Shown one piece after another: positions 25,887 to 34,490 of a stretch of 64,000 nucleotides of DNA. Positions within the stretch are counted from its first letter, which is position 1. Each line of letters opens with the position of its first letter. The notes below the pieces were generated by a model. It made no database searches. It was given only the letters and a program-made list of their open reading frames with translations, and was not told the DNA's origin. The DNA comes from Acidobacteriota bacterium (GTDB lineage: Bacteria > Acidobacteriota > Vicinamibacteria > Vicinamibacterales > UBA2999), in the NCBI GenBank assembly GCA_963169195.1, contig CAUJDN010000093.1:1-64000 (forward strand). Direction: 5' to 3'. The position numbers and the translations under genes were made by a program.

Positions 25887-27104
25887 ATGCGCCGACTCCC
25901 CGCGCGCCTCTTCGTGCTGCTGCTCACGACGGCCCTGACCGCGGGCGCGGTCTGGCGTGTCACGACGAACGAGCAGGCGCGCGGCCGCGCGCGCATGTCA
26001 TCACAGCACGCCGATGCCATGGCGACGGAGGTCACCTGGCTGCTGGCCGACCTCCGCGCCAGCCTGCACGCCTACGTCGCCCCGGGGCAGAGCGAGTCGT
26101 TCTGGGCTGCCCGAGCGGCGGACCTCCTGGACCAGGTGCGGTCGCGCCTGCGGGAGGCCGACGCGGTATCGACGGCCGCGGGCTACTCCCTGGCAACGGC
26201 TCTCGACGGTGTGGACCGCCTCGCGGCGTCCGCGCGGCGCGCCCAGGACTATGCGCGGACGGGCCAGCCCCTGGCCGCCGGAGACATCGTCTTCGTCGAA
26301 GCCCGCGACCTCATCGACGGCCTGACCCGCGAGGTATCGGCTGCCCGCCAGTCCATGGCTCGTGCGACGTCGGCGCGCGAGGCCGGTATGGCCAACGAGC
26401 AGTCGCTGCTGGCGGGCGCTGTCATCGCGGTGTGGATTGTCGCGATGATCCTGCTGGTGCCCGTCCCTCGAGCGGGCGAACCCGCACCAGTGCCGGCTCG
26501 TGCCGCGCTCTCCATCGCGGACGCGGCGCCCGCTGCGCCTGGGCCCTCGCCCGTGTCCTCGGCCGTCGAGGTCGAGGCGCCGGCGCCCACGCCGGAGGCG
26601 ATGCCCGAGGTGCAGCGGGCGCCGGAGACGACGCCCGTGCTTGGCGACCTCGCCAGCCTGTGCGGCGGCCTCAGCCGCGTGTCCGACGCGGGTGACCTCG
26701 AGCCGCTTCTGGAGCGCATCACGACCCTGCTGGATGCAAAGGGGCTGGTCGTCTGGCTGCTCGCGGACCACGGCCGGGCCCTCGCCCCGGCCTTCGCATA
26801 CGGATATGACGCGAACGTCATGGCGCGCATGGGCGGAGTGGCCTTGAGCGCCGACAACCTGACCGCGGCGGCATTTCGCTCCGGCGCGCCGGCTACGAGC
26901 CCGGCGACGCCGGATCGGGCGGCTGCCGTCGCCGTCCCGATCGTCACCGCGAGCGGGCCGAGCGGCGTCCTCGCCGCGGAGTTGCGGCAGGACAGCGCCC
27001 TCGATCGGGCCGTGGCCCTCGCGGCGGTCGTGGCCGCGCAGATGGCCAACCTCTTTCCCGGGCCCGAACCACTGACGGAACGCGCGGCCCCTTGCGAAGA
27101 GTGA
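25887..27104 (+). CDS. Membrane protein with periplasmic sensor-like region and cytoplasmic GAF domain
   Basis: 405 residues from ATG 25887. Helix 1 is at about 5-22, a helical extracytoplasmic region at 30-165, helix 2 at about 172-190 (A-V-I-A-V-W-I-V-A-M-I-L-L), a Pro/Ala/Glu-rich linker to about 245, then a GAF-like domain containing the segment G-L-V-V-W-L-L. No kinase, cyclase or phosphatase output domain follows, so it may act through a partner. It starts 26 bases after nuoG and is probably in the same transcript. The ligand is unknown. Confidence 0.7.
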   Translation: MRRLPARLFVLLLTTALTAGAVWRVTTNEQARGRARMSSQHADAMATEVTWLLADLRASLHAYVAPGQSESFWAARAADLLDQVRSRLREADAVSTAAGYSLATALDGVDRLAASARRAQDYARTGQPLAAGDIVFVEARDLIDGLTREVSAARQSMARATSAREAGMANEQSLLAGAVIAVWIVAMILLVPVPRAGEPAPVPARAALSIADAAPAAPGPSPVSSAVEVEAPAPTPEAMPEVQRAPETTPVLGDLASLCGGLSRVSDAGDLEPLLERITTLLDAKGLVVWLLADHGRALAPAFAYGYDANVMARMGGVALSADNLTAAAFRSGAPATSPATPDRAAAVAVPIVTASGPSGVLAAELRQDSALDRAVALAAVVAAQMANLFPGPEPLTERAAPCEE

Positions 27105-27149
27105 AGAGAGAGGAGCTCGTCGTTGCTCTTGTCGCTTCTCTCTCTTCGC
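27094..27149. terminator. Imperfect inverted repeat between convergent genes
   Basis: GCGAAGAG (27094-27101) pairs with CTCTTCGC (27142-27149), with further purine-rich/pyrimidine-rich complementarity inside. It lies at the end of the GAF gene and just beyond the end of the convergent PDZ gene, suiting a bidirectional terminator. Confidence 0.4.
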
Positions 27150-27155
27150 GATTCC

Positions 27156-28067
27156 TCACGCGCCACGCGTATGGGCCGCCGGCCTCCCCGTGCGCCAGCC
27201 CCGTTCGACGCGCGGCTCGAGCGTGGCCTTGGCGGTCGCGGCCTTGCGGTCCCGCAGGTACCCGATGGTCACCTCGTCGTCAGAGGCGCGCCCGATTCTC
27301 GACATCACGTCGCCCGCGTCGCGGACCGCCTCACCGTTGACGGTGGTGATGACGTCACCGGCCTTCAAGCCGGCCTTCGCCGCGGGTGAGGCCTCGCGGA
27401 CGCTCGTCACGAGCGCGCCGCCGCTGTCGGCGCCGAAGTACTGCGCGAGCTGGTCGGTGAGCGATTGCAGCGTCACCCCCAATCTCCCGCGGCCCATCGG
27501 CCCGGTGTCGGGATCGAACCTGAAGTCGAATGCCGGCGGATCCATGCGGAACTCGCGCAGGCCCTCCAGGCCGCGCATGCCACGCTCGACCTCGCGCCTG
27601 AGGCGCTCCCCGTCGATGTCCATGTTCCACGAGAACCCGCGCGCCTCCGGTGTGGCGGTCAGGGTCTGGCGCGTGCCGTCTCGGAGTACCGCCAGGGTCA
27701 CCGGACGACCTTCGGGCGTTTCCTGGACCAGGCGCGTGAACTGCCGCGCGCTGCGCACGCGTTCGCCGTCGTACTCCACGACCACGTCCCCGGCGTTCAG
27801 GCCGGCCTTCTCGGCCGGGCTGCCCCGGTCCACGTCGTCGACCCTCACGCCGCCGGGGACCGTGGCGGTCACCTCAGCGGCCTCGAGGTCCCGGACCATC
27901 ACGCCAATCCGGCTGCCGCGCCCATCGAGGAGGACCGTGTCGCGCGGCCGCCCGCGCTCGGGGGTCTCCGGCCGCCCGCGATCCTGCGCCACGAGTGACG
28001 TAACCGCCACAGCCATCCCCAACCCCAGCGCCGCGCCAGGCAACCAGAGCCGAACCTTCGCTGACAT
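27156..28067 (-). CDS. Exported protein with two PDZ domains and no protease domain
   Basis: 303 residues with a signal peptide or anchor (residues about 5-27, ending V-A-Q-D). PDZ1 (about 50-140) has G-V-R-V-D-D-V-D-R-G-S-P-A-E-K-A-G-L-N-A-G-D; PDZ2 (about 190-280) has A-S-P-A-A-K-A-G-L-K-A-G-D-V-I. The carboxylate-binding loops are L-D-G-R-G-S-R-I-G-V and G-R-L-G-V. HtrA-type catalytic residues are absent, so it probably binds C-termini of envelope proteins as a scaffold or adaptor. It is divergent from glnA; a 15-bp minisatellite lies directly upstream of its start. Confidence 0.82.
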   Translation of the reverse strand: MSAKVRLWLPGAALGLGMAVAVTSLVAQDRGRPETPERGRPRDTVLLDGRGSRIGVMVRDLEAAEVTATVPGGVRVDDVDRGSPAEKAGLNAGDVVVEYDGERVRSARQFTRLVQETPEGRPVTLAVLRDGTRQTLTATPEARGFSWNMDIDGERLRREVERGMRGLEGLREFRMDPPAFDFRFDPDTGPMGRGRLGVTLQSLTDQLAQYFGADSGGALVTSVREASPAAKAGLKAGDVITTVNGEAVRDAGDVMSRIGRASDDEVTIGYLRDRKAATAKATLEPRVERGWRTGRPAAHTRGA

Positions 28068-28069
28068 GT

Positions 28070-28204
28070 GAGAACCCCCGCGCTTCGAACCTTCGTGCTT
28101 CGAACCTTCGTGCTTCGAACCCCCGTGCTTCGAACCTTCGTGCTTCGAACCCCCGTGCCTCGAACCCCCGTGCTTCGAACCCCCGTGTTTTGAGACGCCC
28201 GTGC
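28070..28204. repeat. 15-bp minisatellite (about 8-9 copies) in the PDZ gene/glnA intergenic region
   Basis: Tandem 15-mers of the form TCGAACC(CC or TT)CGTGCT, seven near-perfect copies from 28085 to 28189 and degenerate copies at each end. Every core copy but the one after the TGCC variant contains the palindrome TTCGAA. The array fills most of the divergent gap and would sit in the 5' leader or promoter zone of the PDZ gene. Confidence 0.9.
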
Positions 28205-28224
28205 CGTCCCGACGGTCGGGGCAC

Positions 28225-28230
28225 TAGAAT
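28225..28230 (+). promoter_or_regulatory. Candidate -10 (TAGAAT) for glnA
   Basis: TAGAAT ends 6 bases before the ATG at 28237, which would make the mRNA leaderless. No Shine-Dalgarno is present between them. The -35 is weak. Confidence 0.4.
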
Positions 28231-28236
28231 CCGGAT

Positions 28237-29586
28237 ATGCGAAAACCCGGGACCAACGACGCCGAGCTGCGGCGAGCCATCATGGAACGGGCCGAGAAGC
28301 AGCGTGTGAAGTTCCTGCGGCTCCAGTTCACCGACATCCTGGGCGTCATCAAGAACGTCGAGGTTCCTGACCGCCAGTTTGGCGAGGCGCTTGGCGGCGG
28401 CATCATGTTCGACGGTTCCTCCATCGAGGGCTTCGTCCGCATCGAGGAGTCGGACATGTACCTGAAGCCCGACCTCTCCACCTTCCAGGTCTTCCCGTGG
28501 ACCGACCCGAGCGGGGCCCGGGTCGGCCGCCTCATCTGTGACATCGCCAATCCCGACGGCAGCCCGTTTGCCGGATGCCCTCGCGGCGCCCTCAAACGGG
28601 TGATCGCGATGGCGGCGGATCGGGGGTTCACCGTGAAGGCCGGTCCCGAGACCGAGTTCTTCCTGTTCCAGCGGCGCGACGGGCGGCCGACCACCGAGAC
28701 ACACGACTCGGCCAGCTACTTCGACCTCGCGCCCGTGGACCTGGGCGAGGACGTCCGCCGCGAGATCGTCCTCGCGCTCGAGCAGATGGGCATGCACGTC
28801 GAGGCCGCGCACCACGAGGTGGCACCGGGCCAGCACGAGATCGACTTTCACTACGACGACGTGCTCGTGACGGCCGACAACGTGAGTACGTGCCGCTTCA
28901 TCGTGAAGAACGTCGCGCTCCGGAACAACCTCCACGCCACGTTCATGCCGAAGCCCATCTTCGGAGTGGCCGGGTCGGGCATGCACACGCACCAGTCGCT
29001 CTTCCGGGACGCCCACAACGCGTTCTACGACGAGCACGCGGAGGGGCAGCTGAGCGCCACCTGCCTGCACTACATCGGAGGCCTGCTGCGCCATGCAAAG
29101 GGCTGCTGTGCCATCACCAATCCGCTGGTGAACTCGTACAAGCGGCTGGTGCCCGGATACGAGGCCCCGACGGCCATCGCATGGTCCGGGAAGAACCGCA
29201 GCCCGCTGGTCCGCGTCCCGGCGGCGCGCGGGACCTCCACGCGCATCGAGCTCCGGCTCCCGGACCCCGCCTGCAACCCGTACCTGGCGCTGGCCGTGAT
29301 GCTGCGGGCCGGTCTGGACGGCATCGACCAGCAGATCGATCCCGGTCCCCCGGTGAACAAGAACATCTACAAGATGAGCCACCGCGAGCGGCGCCACTTG
29401 CGCATCGACGACCTGCCCGCGAATCTCTCCGAGGCCCTGGACGAGTTCGAGAAGGACGACCTCGTGCGCGACACGCTGGGAGAGCACATCTTCCAGCACT
29501 TCCTCGAGGCCAAGCGCGAGGAGTGGGCCGATTACATCCGCCACGTCTCGCCCTGGGAGATGGATCGCTACCTGGGCGTGTATTGA
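28237..29586 (+). CDS. glnA: Glutamine synthetase, type I (GSI-alpha-like)
   Basis: 449 residues, close to the Bacillus/Thermotoga type and shorter than the enterobacterial enzyme. Catalytic and metal motifs are visible: M-F-D-G-S-S-I-E-G-F (about 50-60), the paired Glu in A-G-P-E-T-E-F-F-L, H-H-E-V-A-P-G-Q-H-E-I-D, G-S-G-M-H-T-H-Q-S, and N-S-Y-K-R-L-V-P-G-Y-E-A-P. The enzyme makes glutamine from glutamate, ammonia and ATP. Around the position adenylylated in E. coli the sequence is N-I-Y-K-M-S rather than N-L-Y-D-L-P, as in the non-adenylylated alpha class, so feedback or repressor-type control is more likely. It stands alone on the plus strand. Confidence 0.95.
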   Translation: MRKPGTNDAELRRAIMERAEKQRVKFLRLQFTDILGVIKNVEVPDRQFGEALGGGIMFDGSSIEGFVRIEESDMYLKPDLSTFQVFPWTDPSGARVGRLICDIANPDGSPFAGCPRGALKRVIAMAADRGFTVKAGPETEFFLFQRRDGRPTTETHDSASYFDLAPVDLGEDVRREIVLALEQMGMHVEAAHHEVAPGQHEIDFHYDDVLVTADNVSTCRFIVKNVALRNNLHATFMPKPIFGVAGSGMHTHQSLFRDAHNAFYDEHAEGQLSATCLHYIGGLLRHAKGCCAITNPLVNSYKRLVPGYEAPTAIAWSGKNRSPLVRVPAARGTSTRIELRLPDPACNPYLALAVMLRAGLDGIDQQIDPGPPVNKNIYKMSHRERRHLRIDDLPANLSEALDEFEKDDLVRDTLGEHIFQHFLEAKREEWADYIRHVSPWEMDRYLGVY

Positions 29587-29928
29587 TCCGCCTTCGCTCA
29601 CGGTCCTTTCGCTGACCGAGCTACGGCGAGACAGGCCCACCCCGCACCCGTCCGCACACGTCCGCACGCGTTCGCACCTGTCCGCACCCGATGGCGCACC
29701 CGTCCGCGCCTCAGGACGCCGGTGCCATCAGCCGCCGCGCCCCGAGGCATTTCCGCCAGTTTTCCTGCGTCTCCCGCCCTTCGCATCCTGGCACGCGGGT
29801 TGTATGGATAGCCGGCAGCCGCGGCGGATCACCGGAGTGCCACTATCAGGCAGGCGCTGGCATCGTGCGCTCCGGCTGCTTCACTCACGATCCGTCCGCG
29901 GCTGTCTCGTCTCCGGGAGGACACCACC
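29587..29928. other. 342-base gap with decamer repeats and a sigma-54-like site
   Basis: No gene is supported here. 29645-29709 holds about six imperfect 10-mers (type ACNCGTCCGC). 29789-29804 reads TGGCACG-N4-TTGTA, a good -24 element with a -12 element that has GT in place of GC, about 125 bases upstream of the small lipoprotein gene. Confidence 0.55.
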
Positions 29929-30294
29929 ATGACGACCCCCCGCCACACCGCACTCCTCGCCGCGATCCTGTTCGCCGCAGGTCTGTCGGGGGCCTGTGCA
30001 ACCTTCGGCGGGACAACGGCCATCTCCGACGTCCAGTCGAACCCGGGGCACTACGTGGATCGCACGGTCAATGTCACGGGGGTGGTCACCTCGTCCTGGG
30101 GCATTCCCCTGGTGCCGTACCGCATGTATCGCGTCCGCGACGGCTCCGCGGAAATCCTGGTGCTGTCCGACGGCCGTCGCACCCCGACGAAGGGGGCCCG
30201 GGTCCGCGTCCGCGGTGAGGTCGAGGAGTTTGCCGTCCTCGGGGGCCGCTCAGTCGGCCTCCATCTGAGGGAGCGCAGCCTTAAAGTATTGTAA
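29929..30294 (+). CDS. Small lipoprotein, OB-fold-like
   Basis: 121 residues. The start is supported by GGGAGG eight bases upstream. The signal peptide ends in L-S-G-A-C, a lipobox, giving lipidation near residue 23. The mature part is beta-rich, with D-V-Q-S-N-P-G-H-Y-V-D-R-T-V-N-V-T-G-V-V followed by V-R-V-R-G-E-V, the strand pattern of OB-fold nucleic-acid or oligosaccharide binding lipoproteins. A role at the envelope is inferred, the ligand is unknown. It sits between glnA and atpB, with its own ribosome-binding site and a possible sigma-54 site upstream. Confidence 0.75.
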   Translation: MTTPRHTALLAAILFAAGLSGACATFGGTTAISDVQSNPGHYVDRTVNVTGVVTSSWGIPLVPYRMYRVRDGSAEILVLSDGRRTPTKGARVRVRGEVEEFAVLGGRSVGLHLRERSLKVL

Positions 30295-30393
30295 TTGCAG
30301 GTGTTATCTGCGGAATCCGCGGACTCGGCGACTGCAGGAGCTTGTGGCATCCGAGCCGCCATCCGCGGCCGATCGCCGTTTGTGAAAATCTAG

Positions 30394-30399
30394 TACAAT
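30394..30399 (+). promoter_or_regulatory. Candidate -10 (TACAAT) for atpB
   Basis: TACAAT ends 9 bases before the GTG at 30409. No Shine-Dalgarno lies between. The -35 is unclear. Confidence 0.35.
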
Positions 30400-30408
30400 C
30401 GTGCGGTT

Positions 30409-31122
30409 GTGGAAGCCCTCGAACACCCGTCACCGCTCGTTGAGCTGATCAACGCCCTGCTCGCGCCGATGCACATCCACGTGCCCGACCACGTGGTATT
30501 CTCGGCCCTCATCTGCCTCATCGTCCTCGTGCTGGGCCTGTTGCTGCGCTCGAGGCTGAGCGTGGACGACCCCGGCAAGCTGCAGATCGTCCTCGAGGAC
30601 GTCGTCAGCTTCTTCGTCTCGCAGATCGAGAACACGATCGGTCCGAAGGGTCGCCAGTTCCTGCCGATGCTGGGCGGGCTGTTCGTGTTCATCTGGATGG
30701 GCAACATGATGGGCCAGATCCCCGGGCTCGGGGCGCCCACGAGCAACGTGAACGTGCCGTTCGCCTGCGCCATCACCCTCTGGATCTACTACCATTTCCA
30801 GGGCATCCGGGCGCAGGGGCCGGTCAGCTACGTCAAGCACTTCGCGGTCATGCCCGGCGTGCCCATCGCCATGGCGCCGATGATCTTCGTCATCGAGATC
30901 ATCAGCCACCTGTCGCGCGTGCTCTCGCTCACGCTGCGCCTCTTCGGCAACATCTTCGGTGAGCACCTCGTGGTGCTCATCCTCGCGAGCATCGTTCCGT
31001 TCCTCGCGCCGCTGCCCATCCAGTTCCTCGGGCTCGTCGTCGGGACGCTCCAGGCGTTCATCTTCCTGGCCCTGGGCGCCATCTACCTGAGCGCCGCCGT
31101 CGCGGTCGACGAGCATCACTAG
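30409..31122 (+). CDS. atpB: ATP synthase F0 subunit a
   Basis: 237 residues, five to six membrane helices. The essential arginine is in L-S-L-T-L-R-L-F-G-N-I-F-G-E-H (near 180) and the C-terminal helices contain Q-F-L-G-L-V-V-G-T-L-Q-A-F-I-F-L-A-L-G-A-I-Y. Subunit a forms the proton half-channels against the c-ring in the inner membrane. It is unusual in lying about 22 kb from the rest of the ATP synthase operon and on the opposite strand; atpE is not next to it. It starts at GTG without a ribosome-binding site but with a close -10. Confidence 0.95.
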   Translation: MEALEHPSPLVELINALLAPMHIHVPDHVVFSALICLIVLVLGLLLRSRLSVDDPGKLQIVLEDVVSFFVSQIENTIGPKGRQFLPMLGGLFVFIWMGNMMGQIPGLGAPTSNVNVPFACAITLWIYYHFQGIRAQGPVSYVKHFAVMPGVPIAMAPMIFVIEIISHLSRVLSLTLRLFGNIFGEHLVVLILASIVPFLAPLPIQFLGLVVGTLQAFIFLALGAIYLSAAVAVDEHH

Positions 31123-31125
31123 GCG

Positions 31126-31142
31126 GGGCGCGGAGCGCGCCC
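31126..31142. terminator. Compact hairpin between convergent atpB and the SpoIIE-type gene
   Basis: GGGCGCG-GAG-CGCGCCC, a perfect seven-pair stem that fills almost the whole 20-base gap. Its position suits termination in both directions; no long T-tract is present. Confidence 0.55.
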
Positions 31143-32951
31143 TTACTGGGTGATCTTCACGACCACGGCCGTCTGGTCGTCGGTCTGCTCCGCATTCCCT
31201 CTGAACGCCTGCATCGCGTCGAAGACCGCCCGGACGATGGTGGCGGCCGGCTGGTCGTGGGTGCGCTCGACCACCTCGATGACGCGGCTGGCGCCGAATT
31301 CGGCGCCCGACTCGTCGAAGGCCTCGAAGATTCCGTCCGAGCAGAACACGAACACGTCGCCCGCGTCGAGGTCGAGGGTGATCTCGTCGTAGGTCGATCC
31401 GGCGAACGACCCGAGGGGCACTCCGGGCATCGGGACCTGCTGCGCGCGGCCCTGGTGGTATCGCACCGGGTACGGCAGCCCGGAGTTGGCGAAGGTCACC
31501 TGTCGCCGGCGCAGGTCGAACATCGCGTAGCAGAGGGTGCAGTAGTACTCCTCCAGCTGCCGCTCGTTGAGGATGCGGTTCATGGCGTTCAGCACGACGG
31601 CCGGGGTGCTGCGCCTCGTCTCGAGGCGCCGGCGGAACGTGCGTCCGCGCACGAGCTCGCCCACGAACGCGCTGTACAGGGCCGCCGGCACGCCCTTGCC
31701 CGACACATCGCCCACCGACACGACGAGGGTGTGGGGCTCGGGCGCCAGGAAGTCGTAGACGTCGCCGCCGAGCTCGCGGGCCGCATCGAAATGCCAGGCC
31801 ACGTCCACGCCGCGCAGGCGTTTCGGCAGATCCTGCGGCAGCAGCGCCTTCTGCACGCGCTGCGCGAAGCGCAGCTCCTTCTCCATCCGCTCCTCGTTCT
31901 GGCGGATGGACTCGTAGAGTCGTGCGTTCTCGATGGCGACCGCCGCCTGTGACGCCAGCAGCGTCAGCAGCTCGACGTGCTTCTTGCTGAAGGCTGCCAG
32001 GTCGGGGCTCTCGAGATCGAACACGCCGATGCAGCGGTCCTTCAGGAGGAGGGGGATTGCCATCTCGGACCTGACGCCCTCCACGGCCGCGATGTAGCGC
32101 GGGTCCTTCGTCACGTCGTCCACGAGCACCGGCTCGCGCGTGAGCGCGGCGTATCCGACCAATCCCTCGCCCAGCTTCACGGGCGCCAGCGCCCGCGGGT
32201 CGTCGCCGTACCGGATGGCGATCTTCATCTCCAGCATTCCGGACGCTTCGTCCAGCAGCGCGATGCCGAAGATGCGGTAGTTGATGATGCGCTTCACCAG
32301 GTGGGCGAGACGCGTGAGCAGCTCGTCCAGGTCGAGGATGGCGCTCATTTCGCGGCCGATCTCGGCCAGCGTCTCGAGGGTGTCGGCGTACTCGCGTTCC
32401 GACTCGAAGAGCCGCGCGTTGACGATGGCCTGCGCCACGTGAACGGCGAACTGCCGGAGGATGACCTCGTCCCGCCCGGTGAACGCCGCCGGCCGGTCGC
32501 TGAGCAGGTTGAGCGCCCCGATGACGTGGCCCTTGTGGCGCATCGGCACGGCGAGCTGGGACTTCACGCCGGGGACGACCGCGTGGTACCGAGGGTCACG
32601 GCCCACGTCGTCGAGCAGGATCGGCTGGTTCTCGGCCACCGCGGCCCCGACCGTCCCTTCACCGACCTTGAGCCGGAAGTTCCGGACGACCTCCTCCGGA
32701 TACCCCACAGCGTAGGCGATGTGCAGGTCGTTCCGGCGCTCGTCCAGCAGATACACGGAGAACACCGTGAACGAGGTGAGGCGCGAGATCAACTGCGGGA
32801 TCTTCTCGAGCAGCTCGTTCAGATCGAGCACCGAGGTGACCTCTCGGCCAAGCTCGGTGAGGACGGCCAGTTCGGCCGCGTCGCGGATGGCGGGCTGGTC
32901 CGCCGGGGCGCTTGGCCCGGCGTGCGCGACCCCGCCGGTCGGGTCGGTCAT
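31143..32951 (-). CDS. GAF-GAF-SpoIIE (PP2C) serine phosphatase
   Basis: 602 residues from ATG 32951. The first GAF is at about 30-175 (V-T-S-V-L-D-L-N-E-L-L-E-K-I-P start), the second at about 200-345, then a short helix E-L-R-F-A-Q-R-V-Q-K-A-L-L-P and the phosphatase domain with G-G-D-V-Y-D, G-D-V-S-G-K-G-V-P and C-S-D-G-I-F-E-A. The output is dephosphorylation of an anti-sigma antagonist. The GAF domains suggest control by a small ligand or redox signal, unknown here. It is cytoplasmic, without membrane helices, and divergent from fabZ with only a 34-base gap, so the promoters overlap. Confidence 0.9.
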   Translation of the reverse strand: MTDPTGGVAHAGPSAPADQPAIRDAAELAVLTELGREVTSVLDLNELLEKIPQLISRLTSFTVFSVYLLDERRNDLHIAYAVGYPEEVVRNFRLKVGEGTVGAAVAENQPILLDDVGRDPRYHAVVPGVKSQLAVPMRHKGHVIGALNLLSDRPAAFTGRDEVILRQFAVHVAQAIVNARLFESEREYADTLETLAEIGREMSAILDLDELLTRLAHLVKRIINYRIFGIALLDEASGMLEMKIAIRYGDDPRALAPVKLGEGLVGYAALTREPVLVDDVTKDPRYIAAVEGVRSEMAIPLLLKDRCIGVFDLESPDLAAFSKKHVELLTLLASQAAVAIENARLYESIRQNEERMEKELRFAQRVQKALLPQDLPKRLRGVDVAWHFDAARELGGDVYDFLAPEPHTLVVSVGDVSGKGVPAALYSAFVGELVRGRTFRRRLETRRSTPAVVLNAMNRILNERQLEEYYCTLCYAMFDLRRRQVTFANSGLPYPVRYHQGRAQQVPMPGVPLGSFAGSTYDEITLDLDAGDVFVFCSDGIFEAFDESGAEFGASRVIEVVERTHDQPAATIVRAVFDAMQAFRGNAEQTDDQTAVVVKITQ

Positions 32952-32985
32952 GGGGTTCCCGAGAAGTATACTGAGTGACGTAGGC

Positions 32986-33474
32986 ATGCAGAAAGACCCC
33001 GCCCTGACGCTGCCGTTCGACTACGCCGCCATCGAGCGCATCCTTCCCCACCGTTACCCGTTCCTGCTGGTGGACCGCATCACCGAGTTCGAGCCGGACA
33101 AGCGCATCGTCGGGATCAAGAACGTGTCGCTGAACGAGCGCTACCTGTCCCCGTCGTCTCCCGACGGGCGACCGGCGCTGCCGCCGACCATCCTCACCGA
33201 GATCGTCGCGCAGGTCGGGGCGATCCTCATCCTCGCCAAGCCCGAGTACCGCGACCTGCTCATCTACTTCCGTGGCATCGAGCGCGTGCGCTATCGCGGC
33301 CCGGTGCATGCCGGCGACGTGCTGGTGGTGGAAGCGCGCGTCAAGCGCCTCCGCAACCGGATGGGCGTCCTCGAGGGCCGCGCGAAGGTCGGCAACCGGA
33401 TCGTCGCGAACGGGACGATGACCTTCGCGCTCGGCACGCGTGACGGCGAACAGGGCGATCACCCGGCCGGCTGA
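32986..33474 (+). CDS. fabZ: 3-hydroxyacyl-ACP dehydratase, FabZ-type
   Basis: 162 residues, the expected length. The catalytic His is in L-P-H-R-Y-P-F-L-L-V-D-R (His22), and the Glu of the central hot-dog helix lies in I-L-T-E-I-V-A-Q-V-G. The enzyme dehydrates 3-hydroxyacyl-ACP in fatty-acid elongation; FabZ is often found with lpxA, lpxC or lpxD, but none is here. G-D-V-L-V-V-E-A is typical of the family. A TATACT -10 candidate lies at 32967-32972. The C-terminal tail (after about 150) is acidic and unconserved. It stands alone. Confidence 0.9.
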   Translation: MQKDPALTLPFDYAAIERILPHRYPFLLVDRITEFEPDKRIVGIKNVSLNERYLSPSSPDGRPALPPTILTEIVAQVGAILILAKPEYRDLLIYFRGIERVRYRGPVHAGDVLVVEARVKRLRNRMGVLEGRAKVGNRIVANGTMTFALGTRDGEQGDHPAG

Positions 33475-33480
33475 ACCGGG

Positions 33481-33530
33481 AACCCGAGAACCCGAGAACC
33501 CGAGAACCCCAGAACCCCAGAACCCCAGAA
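33481..33530. repeat. Octamer tandem repeat (AACCCGAG/AACCCCAG), six copies
   Basis: Three AACCCGAG followed by three AACCCCAG units, with half-units at each side, exactly filling the gap between the convergent fabZ and YhaM-like genes. The same octamer occurs inverted at 52644-52707. Confidence 0.93.
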
Positions 33531-34490
33531 CTACGATCCGCCCTTGTAGAGCACCCTGCCCAGACGCTTGTGCCACCCCGTGAACTCGCCGTCTCCCATG
33601 TCCTCGCGAACGGCGCGTCTCACCTGATGGATCCTCGCGTCCAGCTCGTCGACCGTGGCGAGGATGAATGCTTCGATCGTCTTTGGCTCGACAGGCGAGC
33701 CATGCTCCCGTGAGCCGTGGTGCGAGAGCACGAGGTGCTCGAGCTGCGACCGCAATTCCGGAGGGAACCCCGAGATCCCGTTGGCGGTCTCGCGCACGAG
33801 GATGAGCCCGAGTGCGATGTGCCCGATCAGGTTGCCGTCGCGCGTGTAGCCGGCGGCGCCGGCCTCGTAGGCGAGTTCCTGAAGCTTGCCGATGTCGTGC
33901 AGGATGACACCCGCCAGCACGAGATTCGCGTCCGCCCCGTACGCCCGCGACACGCCTTCCGCTACCTCCGCCATCTTGACGATGTGCTCGAGGAACCCGC
34001 CGCGATAGGCGTGGTGGATGGCCTGGGCGGCGGGCCACTCGCGCAGTTCGGCCTCGTGATCGGCGAGGATGCGCCGGACCAGCACCCGCAGGTGGCCCTC
34101 GGGCATCGCGGCGACCCGCGCGTCGAGCTCCGCCCACATGTCGTCGATGGGGCGGGGCGCGCTCAGCACGCATTCGTCCTCGCGGAATCCCTCCAGGCGG
34201 TCCTGCACGGGATACACACGCCGAATCGACGATGCGACGAGCTGCAGCTGGCCGTTGAAGACGCTGGCCCTTCCCTCGACCCGGACGAACTCGCCTGCAT
34301 CGAATTCCCCGGCGAACCTGGCCACGTCGTCGAAGATCTTCGCCGTGATCTGCGCCGAGACGTCCTGCAGTGTCAGGATGAGGAAATCCGCGCCGCTGCG
34401 GCCCGTGCGCAGTTCCTTGGACGTGCAGAGGAAGAAGCTCCAGCCGGCGGAGTCAGGCGCGAGTTCGGCGAGGCGCGGCAGGCGAGCCAC
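33531..34490 (-). CDS. YhaM-like 3'-5' exoribonuclease (OB-fold plus HD domain)
   Basis: 319 residues. The N-terminal OB-fold nucleic-acid-binding domain (about 15-95) has D-F-L-I-L-T-L-Q-D-V-S and V-R-V-E-G-R-A. The HD phosphohydrolase domain (about 135-300) has H-H-A-Y-R-G-G-F-L-E-H, I-L-H-D-I-G-K (the HD pair), I-G-H and S-H-H-G. This arrangement is that of YhaM/CbfI exoribonucleases, which trim short RNAs or mRNA 3' ends. The gene's first 38 bases overlap the 3' end of the EamA transporter gene, implying co-transcription and coupling. Confidence 0.87.
   Translation of the reverse strand: MARLPRLAELAPDSAGWSFFLCTSKELRTGRSGADFLILTLQDVSAQITAKIFDDVARFAGEFDAGEFVRVEGRASVFNGQLQLVASSIRRVYPVQDRLEGFREDECVLSAPRPIDDMWAELDARVAAMPEGHLRVLVRRILADHEAELREWPAAQAIHHAYRGGFLEHIVKMAEVAEGVSRAYGADANLVLAGVILHDIGKLQELAYEAGAAGYTRDGNLIGHIALGLILVRETANGISGFPPELRSQLEHLVLSHHGSREHGSPVEPKTIEAFILATVDELDARIHQVRRAVREDMGDGEFTGWHKRLGRVLYKGGS

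Noticed and set aside
28070-28204. A CRISPR array.
   Set aside because: The units are contiguous 15-mers without unique spacers, and no cas genes are present.
30295-30408. A possible atpE (subunit c) beside atpB.
   Set aside because: The 114-base gap before atpB and the 20-base gap after it are too short, and no c-subunit-like hydrophobic pair is encoded in them.
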